This document shows, piece by piece, positions 34,868-42,654 of a stretch of DNA of 64,000 nt. This DNA comes from Psychrobacillus sp044762855. Lineage in GTDB: Bacteria > Bacillota > Bacilli > Bacillales_A > Planococcaceae. The first letter of the stretch is position 1; every line of letters starts with the position of its first letter. Under the pieces are notes generated by a model. The model saw only the letters and a list, made by a program, of their open reading frames with translations, was not told where the DNA came from and searched no databases. The DNA lies in contig NZ_JBIWFB010000009.1 in assembly GCF_044762855.1 (NCBI RefSeq), forward strand, positions 149,111 through 213,110. The letters are read 5' to 3'. A program made the translations under genes and the position numbers.

Positions 34868-35431
34868 TTATTTTTGTAGTGCTTGTAACCAGTTATTACG
34901 AATATCTTCATAAACCGCTAAATGGAAGTCTTTGTTGTCCGTAAACTCTTTACTCATCTGAGCATAAAATGCTTTTTGTACTTCCTCAAATGTTGGGTCT
35001 TCTTTATCTGGAAATTTAGATCTACCTTCCATGACAAACTGTTGAACTTTTTCTGCACGTGGTCCCCATTTCGAAATAACTTCACCTTCACTATTTAACA
35101 ATAAATAAACAGGAATAGAACGTCCACCATTCGTTAAATATTGATCCATCAATTCGAGGTTTTCATCGCGATATACAGCGCGTACATCTAAGCTAGCCGC
35201 TTCAGCAATTCTACGCACTATTGCATTATTCATCATTGCATCCCCACACCAGTCTTCTGTAATAGCCAGTACATGAGGTGCTTTTTCTTTTAATAATTCG
35301 ATAAATTCATCATCCGCAGGAACTTCGAATTGGTCATAAATGCTAAATGACTCTTCTTTTTTCGTTGTCATATCATCCATATATTGAGTAAGTGGTTTTG
35401 CATTTTCAAAATATTGCTGTTCTGTATGCAT
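34868..35431 (-). CDS. thioredoxin-fold family protein
   Basis: A 187-residue protein with a thioredoxin-like fold. ITEDWCGDAMMNN occupies the active-site loop, and RSIPVYLLLNSEGEVI holds the cis-proline that follows in thioredoxins. Only the first cysteine of the CxxC pair is present (W-C-G-D), so it is not a classical disulfide reductase. Relatives in Bacillales are annotated as thioredoxin family proteins of unknown partner. The tail is helical. It stands alone between a repeat element and dgkB. AGGGGG precedes the ATG. Confidence 0.75.
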   Translation of the reverse strand: MHTEQQYFENAKPLTQYMDDMTTKKEESFSIYDQFEVPADDEFIELLKEKAPHVLAITEDWCGDAMMNNAIVRRIAEAASLDVRAVYRDENLELMDQYLTNGGRSIPVYLLLNSEGEVISKWGPRAEKVQQFVMEGRSKFPDKEDPTFEEVQKAFYAQMSKEFTDNKDFHLAVYEDIRNNWLQALQK

Positions 35432-35540
35432 TCGAAATGACCCCCTTTTTACTTTAGTATACTTCGTTCCACTAGCTTATTCAAATAAGTTGGCTAGCAA
35501 AATTTAGGGGAAATATGTCGTTAGGAAAATGATGATGAAC

Positions 35541-36130
35541 TTAATAGGGATAGTGTGTCGTAGTGAGTTGTAAAAAGTGTCCGCAAGGATGTTCGCAGCA
35601 GGGCGGACGCTTTCCGTAGGGTGAGCGATGAGCCTTCACCGCCGCGCCTACGCGCGTACGTTGTGAAGTCTCATTTTACTCACTTGATCCTACTGGAGTC
35701 GCCTCCCTGCTGCGAAAATCCAATGATAAAACACTGACTTATCAATGTCCGAAACTAACAATAAATGGTTGAATGAGACAATCTTGCCTTTGAACACGAC
35801 AAACTAGTCGAGCAGATGACGGCCAGGCAAAGTCGGCTGGCTATTACGCTTATTATTCCTCTAATATGTCGAAATCTTAGCCATCTCAATACAAATAAAC
35901 TTGCTATTATAAAAAATTAGTTGCTCTCATGCTGATTTTAGTTGCTTTCGTACTGAAATTAGTTACTTTCAATAGCTCTTTGATTGCCCTTAGCCATTCT
36001 TTGGAATTCTGCCCGAAGGTGTAAGACCCTGCAAGAGCGTTAGCGGCGTAGCGGCGTAGCGGCTCGTCACTCGCCCGACTAAAAAACAGCGGTCACCTAA
36101 TTGAGCTCACTAAAACGCATTATCCCTAAA
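35541..36130. mobile_element. MITE-like mosaic element, copy 2
   Basis: The left end (AATAGGGATAGTGTGTCGTA) and the right end read on the minus strand (TTTAGGGATAATGCGTTTTA) are imperfect inverted repeats of each other and of the ends of copy 1. The left arm (35541-35740) closely matches copy 1, including the outer stem and the ATGAGCCTTCAC core. The central cassette (35763-36000) is inverted relative to the left arm compared with copy 1. The right arm is largely replaced by a GC-rich stretch containing GCGTAGCG repeats (36020-36065). It fills the whole thioredoxin-gatB interval, with no gene inside. Confidence 0.62.
35913..36000 (+). repeat. 21-bp tandem repeat array inside element 2
   Basis: Three consecutive 21-base units share the core TTAGTTGCTTTC (with TTAGTTGCTCTC and TTAGTTACTTTC variants). 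They are followed by the terminal variant TTTGATTGCCCTTAGCC. Unit length is exactly 21 for the first three. Confidence 0.75.
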
Positions 36131-36142
36131 TAACGCCTAATA

Positions 36143-36180
36143 TAAAAAGAGGCATACCCTATATTAATAGAGTATGCCAC
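36143..36180 (-). terminator. intrinsic terminator of the gatCAB operon
   Basis: The stem GGCATAC/GTATGCC with further AT pairing (CTCTATTAATATAGGG) is followed by TCTTTTTAT on the minus strand, just after the gatB stop. Confidence 0.85.
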
Positions 36181-36192
36181 AGAATTTACTAT

Positions 36193-37620
36193 TTATCTTT
36201 TTACAATTTCTTCATTCAAAATTTTATTAACAAGCGGTGGGTTCGCTTGTCCTTTTGTTGCTTTCATAATTTGACCAACTAAGAAGCCAATTGCACGGTC
36301 TTTCCCGTTTTTAAAGTCTTCGATTGATTGTGGATTTGCATCAAGTGTTGCTGTAACAATTTCACGAAGTGCGCCTTCGTCTGAAATTTGTACTAAGCCT
36401 TTTGCTTTTACAACTTCTGCTGCGTCTCCACCGTTATCTGCAAGTTCTTTAAATACTTTTTTCGCGATTTTCGATGAAATCGTGCCATCAGAAATTAGCT
36501 TGATCATACCAGCAAGATTAGATGGTGTCAGTTGAATGTCTTTCAATTCTTTTTGATCTGCATTTAAGTATGCAGAAACTTCACCCATTAACCAGTTCGA
36601 AGCTAGTTTCGAATCTACTCCCAAGGCAATCGTTTCTTCAAAGAAATCGGACATTTCTTTTGTTAACGTTAATACCATTGCATCATATGCTGGAAGTCCA
36701 AGTTCTTCGATGTAACGCTTTTTGCGAGCATCTGGAAGTTCTGGGATTTCGGCACGGACGCGTTCTAACCATGCATCATCAATCACGATGTCTACTAAAT
36801 CCGGTTCTGGGAAATAGCGATAGTCATCTGTTCCTTCTTTAACACGCATTAGAATTGTTTTACCCGTTTTCTCATCAAAACGACGAGTTTCTTGCTCGAT
36901 TATTCCACCAGAAGAAAGCACTTCTGCTTGGCGGATTTCTTCGTGTTCAAGACCTTTACGAACGAAGCTAAATGAGTTTAAGTTTTTTAACTCTGCTTTC
37001 GTACCGAATTGTTCTTGACCGTATGGACGTAAGGAAATGTTCGCATCACAACGTAGTGAACCTTCTTCCATTTTACAGTCGGAAACGCCTGTATATTGGA
37101 TAATTGATTTTAATTTTTCAAGGTATGCATAAGCTTCTTCAGGTGTGCGAATGTCTGGCTCCGACACGATTTCTACTAAAGGAGTACCTTGACGGTTGAA
37201 GTCTACTAGCGAATAACCATCCGCATGCGATAATTTACCAGCATCTTCTTCCATATGAAGACGAGTAATACCGATACGTTTTGTTTCTCCGTTTACTTCA
37301 ATTTCAATCCAACCATTTTTACCAATTGGCTTATCGAATTGAGAAATTTGATAAGCTTTTGGATTGTCTGGATAGAAATAGTTTTTACGGTCGAACTTTG
37401 TATGTTGTTCGATTTCCATATTTAACGCTAGCGCTGCACGCATAGCGAAATCTACTACACTTTTGTTTACTACGGGAAGTACACCAGGGTAACCAAGGTC
37501 AATTACTGTTGTATTTGTATTTGGTTCAGCGCCAAAGTGATTCGGTGCTGCAGAGAAGATTTTAGAGTTTGTTTTAAGCTCTACGTGTACTTCTAAACCA
37601 ATAACTGTTTCAAAGTTCAT
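36193..37620 (-). CDS. gatB: Asp-tRNA(Asn)/Glu-tRNA(Gln) amidotransferase subunit B
   Basis: A 475-residue subunit that binds and activates mischarged Glu-tRNA(Gln) or Asp-tRNA(Asn) for amidation. The opening ETVIGLEVHVELKT, the block FDRKNYFYPDNPKAYQISQ, RLHMEEDAGKL, and the YqeY-like C-terminal tail domain are all in place. The start is the ATG at 37620 with GGGAGGG upstream, 1 base after the gatA stop; a longer frame to 37683 overlaps gatA and is rejected. It is the last gene of gatCAB. Confidence 0.96.
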   Translation of the reverse strand: MNFETVIGLEVHVELKTNSKIFSAAPNHFGAEPNTNTTVIDLGYPGVLPVVNKSVVDFAMRAALALNMEIEQHTKFDRKNYFYPDNPKAYQISQFDKPIGKNGWIEIEVNGETKRIGITRLHMEEDAGKLSHADGYSLVDFNRQGTPLVEIVSEPDIRTPEEAYAYLEKLKSIIQYTGVSDCKMEEGSLRCDANISLRPYGQEQFGTKAELKNLNSFSFVRKGLEHEEIRQAEVLSSGGIIEQETRRFDEKTGKTILMRVKEGTDDYRYFPEPDLVDIVIDDAWLERVRAEIPELPDARKKRYIEELGLPAYDAMVLTLTKEMSDFFEETIALGVDSKLASNWLMGEVSAYLNADQKELKDIQLTPSNLAGMIKLISDGTISSKIAKKVFKELADNGGDAAEVVKAKGLVQISDEGALREIVTATLDANPQSIEDFKNGKDRAIGFLVGQIMKATKGQANPPLVNKILNEEIVKR

Positions 37621-37621
37621 C

Positions 37622-39085
37622 TTATTTTCCCTCCCAAATTTGAGGAGTTTGTTTATGGAAATCTGTCGCTTGCTCATATGCATGAGCTACACGATAAATC
37701 GTTGACTCATCAAAATAATTCCCGATAATTTGTAATCCTAGTGGCATCCCATCTTCGAATCCACATGGAATGGAAATAGCTGGTACACCTGCTAAGTTAA
37801 TCGGAATCGTTAAAATATCGTTTGCATACATCGTTAATGGATCTTCTACAATTTCACCAATTTTGAATGCTGGTGTCGGTGCAGTTGGTCCAATAATTAC
37901 ATCATAATCAGCTAACACTTTATCATAATCTTCTTTGATCAATGTGCGAACTTGTTGTGCTTTTTTATAATAAGCATCGTAAGTTCCAGCACTTAACGAA
38001 TACGTTCCAAGCATAATACGACGTTTTACTTCGTCTCCAAATCCTTGAGCACGTGTTTCTTTATAAAGATCCATTAAACTTTCTACATTTTCTGCACGGA
38101 AACCATAACGGATTCCATCGAAACGTGAAAGGTTAGAAGATGCTTCAGAAGAAGAAAGGATATAATATGTTGCTAAAGCATATTTAGAATGTGGCAATGA
38201 AACCTCTTCCCAAGTTGCGCCAAGTGATTCTAACACTTTCAATGCTTCCATAACAGATGCACGAGCTGCTTCGCCAACTCCTTCTCCTAAATATTCTTTA
38301 GGAACAGCGATACGTAAACCTTTAATGTCACCAGTTAAAGCAGCTGCAAAATTTGGTACTTCCACGTCTGCTGAAGTAGAATCTAGTGGATCCACTCCTG
38401 AAATCGCTTCTAATAGTAGAGCGTTGTCTTCTACATTGCGAGTAATCGGACCAATTTGGTCTAAAGAAGAAGCAAATGCCACTAGTCCAGAACGAGAAAC
38501 TCGTCCATATGTAGGCTTCATCCCAACAACACCACAGTAAGCAGCTGGTTGACGGATAGAACCACCAGTATCTGAACCTAGAGAGAATGGTACTTCCCCC
38601 GCAGCTACTGCAGCTGCAGACGCTCCTGAAGAACCACCTGGTACTCTATCTAAAGACCATGGGTTTTTCGTCGTTTTGTATGCTGAGTTTTCATTAGAAG
38701 AACCCATCGCGAATTCATCCATATTTAACTTTCCAATTGTAACCATTCCTGCTTCACGTAACTTTTTCACAACAGTAGCATCATAAATTGGGTTAAACCC
38801 TTTTAGTATTTTACTAGCACAAGTTGTTTCTAATCCTTCTGTTACGATATTGTCCTTCACTCCGATTGGTAAACCAAATAAAGGTCCACGCTCTTCCAAA
38901 GGTACTGTGTCTAACTCAGCAGCTTTTGCTGTTGCTTGTTCTTTGTTTAATGCTAGGAAAGCTTCTACATCGCCATCTAGTTTTTCTACACGTTCAAAAG
39001 CTTCTTTTGTCAAATCTGCAATCGAAACTTCTTTGCTATGTATAAGTTCTTGTAGTTCTTTCGCTGAACGTTCAAATAACGTCAT
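37622..39085 (-). CDS. gatA: Asp-tRNA(Asn)/Glu-tRNA(Gln) amidotransferase subunit A
   Basis: A 487-residue amidase-signature enzyme that frees ammonia from glutamine for GatB. The Ser-Ser-Lys triad is visible: the lysine in PIGVKDNI, and the serines in the PGGSSGASAA and GSDTGGSIRQPA motifs. AGGAGGG precedes the ATG. It lies between gatC (21-base gap) and gatB (1-base gap). Its presence implies that the organism charges tRNA(Gln), and possibly tRNA(Asn), indirectly. Confidence 0.97.
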   Translation of the reverse strand: MTLFERSAKELQELIHSKEVSIADLTKEAFERVEKLDGDVEAFLALNKEQATAKAAELDTVPLEERGPLFGLPIGVKDNIVTEGLETTCASKILKGFNPIYDATVVKKLREAGMVTIGKLNMDEFAMGSSNENSAYKTTKNPWSLDRVPGGSSGASAAAVAAGEVPFSLGSDTGGSIRQPAAYCGVVGMKPTYGRVSRSGLVAFASSLDQIGPITRNVEDNALLLEAISGVDPLDSTSADVEVPNFAAALTGDIKGLRIAVPKEYLGEGVGEAARASVMEALKVLESLGATWEEVSLPHSKYALATYYILSSSEASSNLSRFDGIRYGFRAENVESLMDLYKETRAQGFGDEVKRRIMLGTYSLSAGTYDAYYKKAQQVRTLIKEDYDKVLADYDVIIGPTAPTPAFKIGEIVEDPLTMYANDILTIPINLAGVPAISIPCGFEDGMPLGLQIIGNYFDESTIYRVAHAYEQATDFHKQTPQIWEGK

Positions 39086-39106
39086 TTGTTTCCCTCCTTA
39101 CAATGA

Positions 39107-39397
39107 TTAGTCCATAATAGCTGGTACTTTTACTTGACCTGCTTCTTGTTCTTTTACATTTAACATCATCGTCTCACGGTCTAGTCCTTTAGATGCTACG
39201 TCTTCACGTAGAATATTCACTAAAGGTAGTACATGTGTCGTTGGTTCTACGTTTGTCGTATCCAATTCTTTCAATTGCTCAGCAAATTCTGTAATTGCAC
39301 CTAGTTGAAGCGCAAACTTTTCCGCTTCTTCTTCCGTAATTGCAAGACGTGCTAGATGTGCAACATGCTTCACTTCTTCTTTTGATAATTCCGCCAT
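39107..39397 (-). CDS. gatC: Asp-tRNA(Asn)/Glu-tRNA(Gln) amidotransferase subunit C
   Basis: A 96-residue structural subunit that clamps GatA and GatB together. The N-terminal KHVAHLARLAITEEE and the VLPLVNILREDV segment are typical, and the length is standard. GGAGGTG precedes the ATG. It is the first gene of gatCAB. The 83-base gap to camS holds a possible TATGAT -10 element and a small 7-bp hairpin, so the operon may have its own promoter. Confidence 0.95.
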   Translation of the reverse strand: MAELSKEEVKHVAHLARLAITEEEAEKFALQLGAITEFAEQLKELDTTNVEPTTHVLPLVNILREDVASKGLDRETMMLNVKEQEAGQVKVPAIMD

Positions 39398-39480
39398 TTT
39401 TCACACCTCCGAATTCAATAACCATAGGCAATATCATACCATTTTTCACTCTACTTGAACAGAGTGACACATTTTATAAT

Positions 39481-40617
39481 TTATTGCGTGTAAATATGCA
39501 CAAACGGTTCTTCTTCACCAGGTCTCTTAATGAGTAATGCTTCTGCTCCATTCAATGAGTTTACTTGCACTTCTACATTCATCGAAGAATTAAAATGATC
39601 CTTCACTAGCCCTGCAAGATGCTGTGTAAAGCCAATCACTTCCGAAGTGCCATAAAACTGAATGGGAATGGTAATCGTCCATTTTTGCAGTTGTTTGTCT
39701 TTAAAATAACCAGTTCCAATTACGCCTGTATAATTCGAAAAATACTTTTCTACATCTTGTTTGAAGTTGCGGAAAATCGTATCTAAATCACGATATTTTT
39801 CTTCTGATTGTGCTGTAGGAAATAGAATATATTCCTCATCGATCGGTTTCCAATCAGAAACGTTTTTTCCACTAGGAGCCGTACTATAAGTGAAGTATGT
39901 TCCAGGAACTACCGCATTTCTACTATTTTGTTTAAAAAGTCCGACCACAATCGGGATATCTGCTAATCCATCTATTTGACGCATACGATTAACGACTTCT
40001 TCTGCAATCTTCTTCCCGTTTTCTTCGATTTGAGCTTGCGTTAACTGTTCTTCAAAAGTTGCCCCGTACGCTTCTTTTTGATAATAATAAATAGAATTTA
40101 AAGCAAGTCCTACAGAAATTCCAGCAAGCTTCACTGTATTCTCTTCTTTTACCAAGTAATTTTGCTCTACAATATGAGTGATATAAACTGGAGCATTTTT
40201 TGCTTTTTCTTCTCCAGTAAGCCCTTCATCACTAGGATTTAAACCATCCTTTGTTTGATTGCTTCTTGCTAACCAAGAACTGATTGTTTTCCCTTTTAAA
40301 TATTGTCCTTCTTGAAACAAGTATTTATCTGGTGAAAACTCATTTTGAGATATGCGAAGGAGGCCTGTTTCTACTTCTTTCATATCATATTTTGTCGCTA
40401 GATTTGATACAACTAGTCCTCTACTTGCACTTTCTTCGTAAGGCAAAATAGTACGGTAATATGTCTCATCCAACTGCAAGCTTGGAATAACGACGTTTTT
40501 TGTAACTGCCTCTTCCGTATTTTGAATAACATCTGTTTCGTTATTCAAAGAAGGAGTACATCCAGAAACGATTAGCAATAACACTAGGATTGCTATCCCT
40601 ATTATTTTTTTGTTCAT
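39481..40617 (-). CDS. camS: CamS family sex pheromone lipoprotein precursor (YerH-like)
   Basis: A 378-residue lipoprotein. The lipobox IVSGC gives lipidated C20. The mature part matches the CamS family, whose signal peptide in staphylococci releases a peptide pheromone (cAM373-like). In Bacillus this is YerH, directly downstream of ligA as here (11 bases). The cell role of the mature protein is unknown. The signal segment here is IIGIAILVLLLIVSGC; whether its fragments act as a signal is not predictable. Confidence 0.88.
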   Translation of the reverse strand: MNKKIIGIAILVLLLIVSGCTPSLNNETDVIQNTEEAVTKNVVIPSLQLDETYYRTILPYEESASRGLVVSNLATKYDMKEVETGLLRISQNEFSPDKYLFQEGQYLKGKTISSWLARSNQTKDGLNPSDEGLTGEEKAKNAPVYITHIVEQNYLVKEENTVKLAGISVGLALNSIYYYQKEAYGATFEEQLTQAQIEENGKKIAEEVVNRMRQIDGLADIPIVVGLFKQNSRNAVVPGTYFTYSTAPSGKNVSDWKPIDEEYILFPTAQSEEKYRDLDTIFRNFKQDVEKYFSNYTGVIGTGYFKDKQLQKWTITIPIQFYGTSEVIGFTQHLAGLVKDHFNSSMNVEVQVNSLNGAEALLIKRPGEEEPFVHIYTQ

Positions 40618-40628
40618 GTTTTGACCCC

Positions 40629-42632
40629 TTAATCCGCTAAATGATCTAATAATTTTTGTTCATTCCAAACTTCTATGCCAAGGCTTGTCGCTTTTTCTAG
40701 CTTAGATCCTGCTTCTTCACCTGCAATAACTAAATCTGTTTTTTTACTTACACTGCCTGCAACTTTACCACCAAGCGCTTCAATTCTTTCTTTCGCTTCT
40801 GGCCGAGTCAACTGCACCAGTTTTCCAGTGAGGACAATTGTTTTATTTGCAAATGGACTATCTTCTAGTAAGGACATATCTACAATTTTACCAGTATACT
40901 GCAATGCAAGGCCCGCTTCTTTTAACCGTATGATTAGCTGTTGTACTTCTTCTTGCTCGAAATAAGTAACAAGTGAATCCGCCATCTTATCACCTATTTC
41001 AAAGATTGCAGTTAGCTCTTCTTTTGTAGCTTTCATCAGTGCGTCGAAATGATGGAATGTTTCTGCAAGTATTTTCGCAGCTTTTTCTCCGATATGGCGG
41101 ATCCCAAGACCAAACAATACACGCTCCATCGAATTCGTTTTAGAAGCCTCGATTGCTGCTACTAAGTTTGTTGCCGATTTTTGTCCCATTCTTTCTAATT
41201 GAACTAAATCTTCTACCGTCAATTTGTATAGATCCGAAACGTCTCGGATGAGCTGTTCTCTAAATAACTGCTCCACTACTTTTTCCCCAAGACCTTCTAT
41301 GTTCATCGCGTTACGTGATGCAAAGTGGTAAATGCCTTCTTGTATTTGTGCAGGACATTGTGGATTTACACAACGTAAAGCTACTTCCTCTTCAATTCTT
41401 ATTAAATCGCTATCACAAACTGGGCAATGTGTTGGCATTTCATATGGTATTTCTGTACCTTTTCTTTCTTCCAAAATGACTGACACTACTTCCGGGATAA
41501 TATCTCCCGCTTTTCGAATGATCACGCGGTCACCAATACGTATATCTTTTTCACGGATCAGGTCTTCATTGTGAAGGGTAGCCCGTTGAACGGTAGAGCC
41601 CGCAACGATTGCTGGTTCTAGAATGGCAGTCGGTGTTACTACTCCTGTACGGCCAACCGTCAAGTCGACGTCTATAATCGTAGTGACAACTTCTTCTGCT
41701 GGGAACTTATAGGCAATGGCAAAGCGCGGGCTTTTGGCTGTGAAGCCTAATTCCTCTTGTTGTGCGTAATCATTTACTTTAATCACAATGCCATCTATTT
41801 CATATGGAATATCATTTCTTTTGGCAGTCCATTCCTCAACAAATGCAAGTACTTCTTCAATAGAAGCACATTCTTTCGTTTCATTATTTGTCGGCAGACC
41901 TTGCGCTTTCATAAACTTCAATGCCTCAGAGTGTTGGTCAATATTCTGTTCTTCGCCGTCTCCACCCATGCCGTATACGAACATCGATAAATTTCTACTC
42001 GCGGCCATTTTAGGATCTAACTGACGAAGAGATCCTGCTGCAGCATTACGCGGATTTGCTAGAAGTTCTTCTCCACGTTCTGTACGCTCCTCATTTAGCT
42101 TGATAAAAGAAGACTTTGGCATATAAGCTTCCCCTCTTGCTTCAAGCGTCACTGGATCTTTCAGTCGAAGTGGTACAGCACGAATCGTTTTAATATTACT
42201 CGTTATATCTTCACCAGTCGTGCCATCTCCACGCGTCGCTCCCCTTACTAAACGCCCTTCTTCATAGAGAAGTGAAACCGCAAGGCCATCAATTTTCAGT
42301 TCGCATACATAGGTTGGAGTTTCGTCTATAATGCCTTGTATCCGTCGATCAAAATCACGCAAATCTTCCTCATTAAATGCATTAGATAGACTAAGCATTG
42401 GGTTTGTATGCGTCACTTTTTGGAACCCTTCACTAACAACTGCTCCTACACGTTGAGTTGGGGAGTCCGGAAATATTAAATTCGGATTTTGTTCTTCTAA
42501 TGCGATTAATTCGTTCAAATATTGATCGTACACTGCATCCGGAACAATTGGATCATCTAACACGTAATAGGCATATCCATAATCATATAAAAGCTTGTGT
42601 AATTCTTTTACTCGTTCTTCTAATTTATCCAT
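40629..42632 (-). CDS. ligA: NAD-dependent DNA ligase LigA
   Basis: A 667-residue ligase that seals nicks in replication and repair with NAD+. It has an Ia domain and an adenylation domain with the nucleophile K113 in CELKIDG, then an OB fold. A Cys4 zinc site follows (CPVCDSD ... CVNPQCP), then the HhH domain and a C-terminal BRCT domain (NKTIVLTGKLVQLTR). The start is the ATG at 42632 with GTGGAGG in front; the longer frame to 42677 overlaps pcrA and is rejected. It lies in the conserved order pcrB-pcrA-ligA-camS. Confidence 0.97.
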   Translation of the reverse strand: MDKLEERVKELHKLLYDYGYAYYVLDDPIVPDAVYDQYLNELIALEEQNPNLIFPDSPTQRVGAVVSEGFQKVTHTNPMLSLSNAFNEEDLRDFDRRIQGIIDETPTYVCELKIDGLAVSLLYEEGRLVRGATRGDGTTGEDITSNIKTIRAVPLRLKDPVTLEARGEAYMPKSSFIKLNEERTERGEELLANPRNAAAGSLRQLDPKMAASRNLSMFVYGMGGDGEEQNIDQHSEALKFMKAQGLPTNNETKECASIEEVLAFVEEWTAKRNDIPYEIDGIVIKVNDYAQQEELGFTAKSPRFAIAYKFPAEEVVTTIIDVDLTVGRTGVVTPTAILEPAIVAGSTVQRATLHNEDLIREKDIRIGDRVIIRKAGDIIPEVVSVILEERKGTEIPYEMPTHCPVCDSDLIRIEEEVALRCVNPQCPAQIQEGIYHFASRNAMNIEGLGEKVVEQLFREQLIRDVSDLYKLTVEDLVQLERMGQKSATNLVAAIEASKTNSMERVLFGLGIRHIGEKAAKILAETFHHFDALMKATKEELTAIFEIGDKMADSLVTYFEQEEVQQLIIRLKEAGLALQYTGKIVDMSLLEDSPFANKTIVLTGKLVQLTRPEAKERIEALGGKVAGSVSKKTDLVIAGEEAGSKLEKATSLGIEVWNEQKLLDHLAD

Positions 42633-42654
42633 GGGGTTTCCTCCACTAAGTGAA

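Noticed and set aside
35913..36000. The 21-bp arrays as CRISPR arrays
   Set aside because: Units are directly adjacent with no spacers of constant length, unit length is too short, and no cas genes are in the window.
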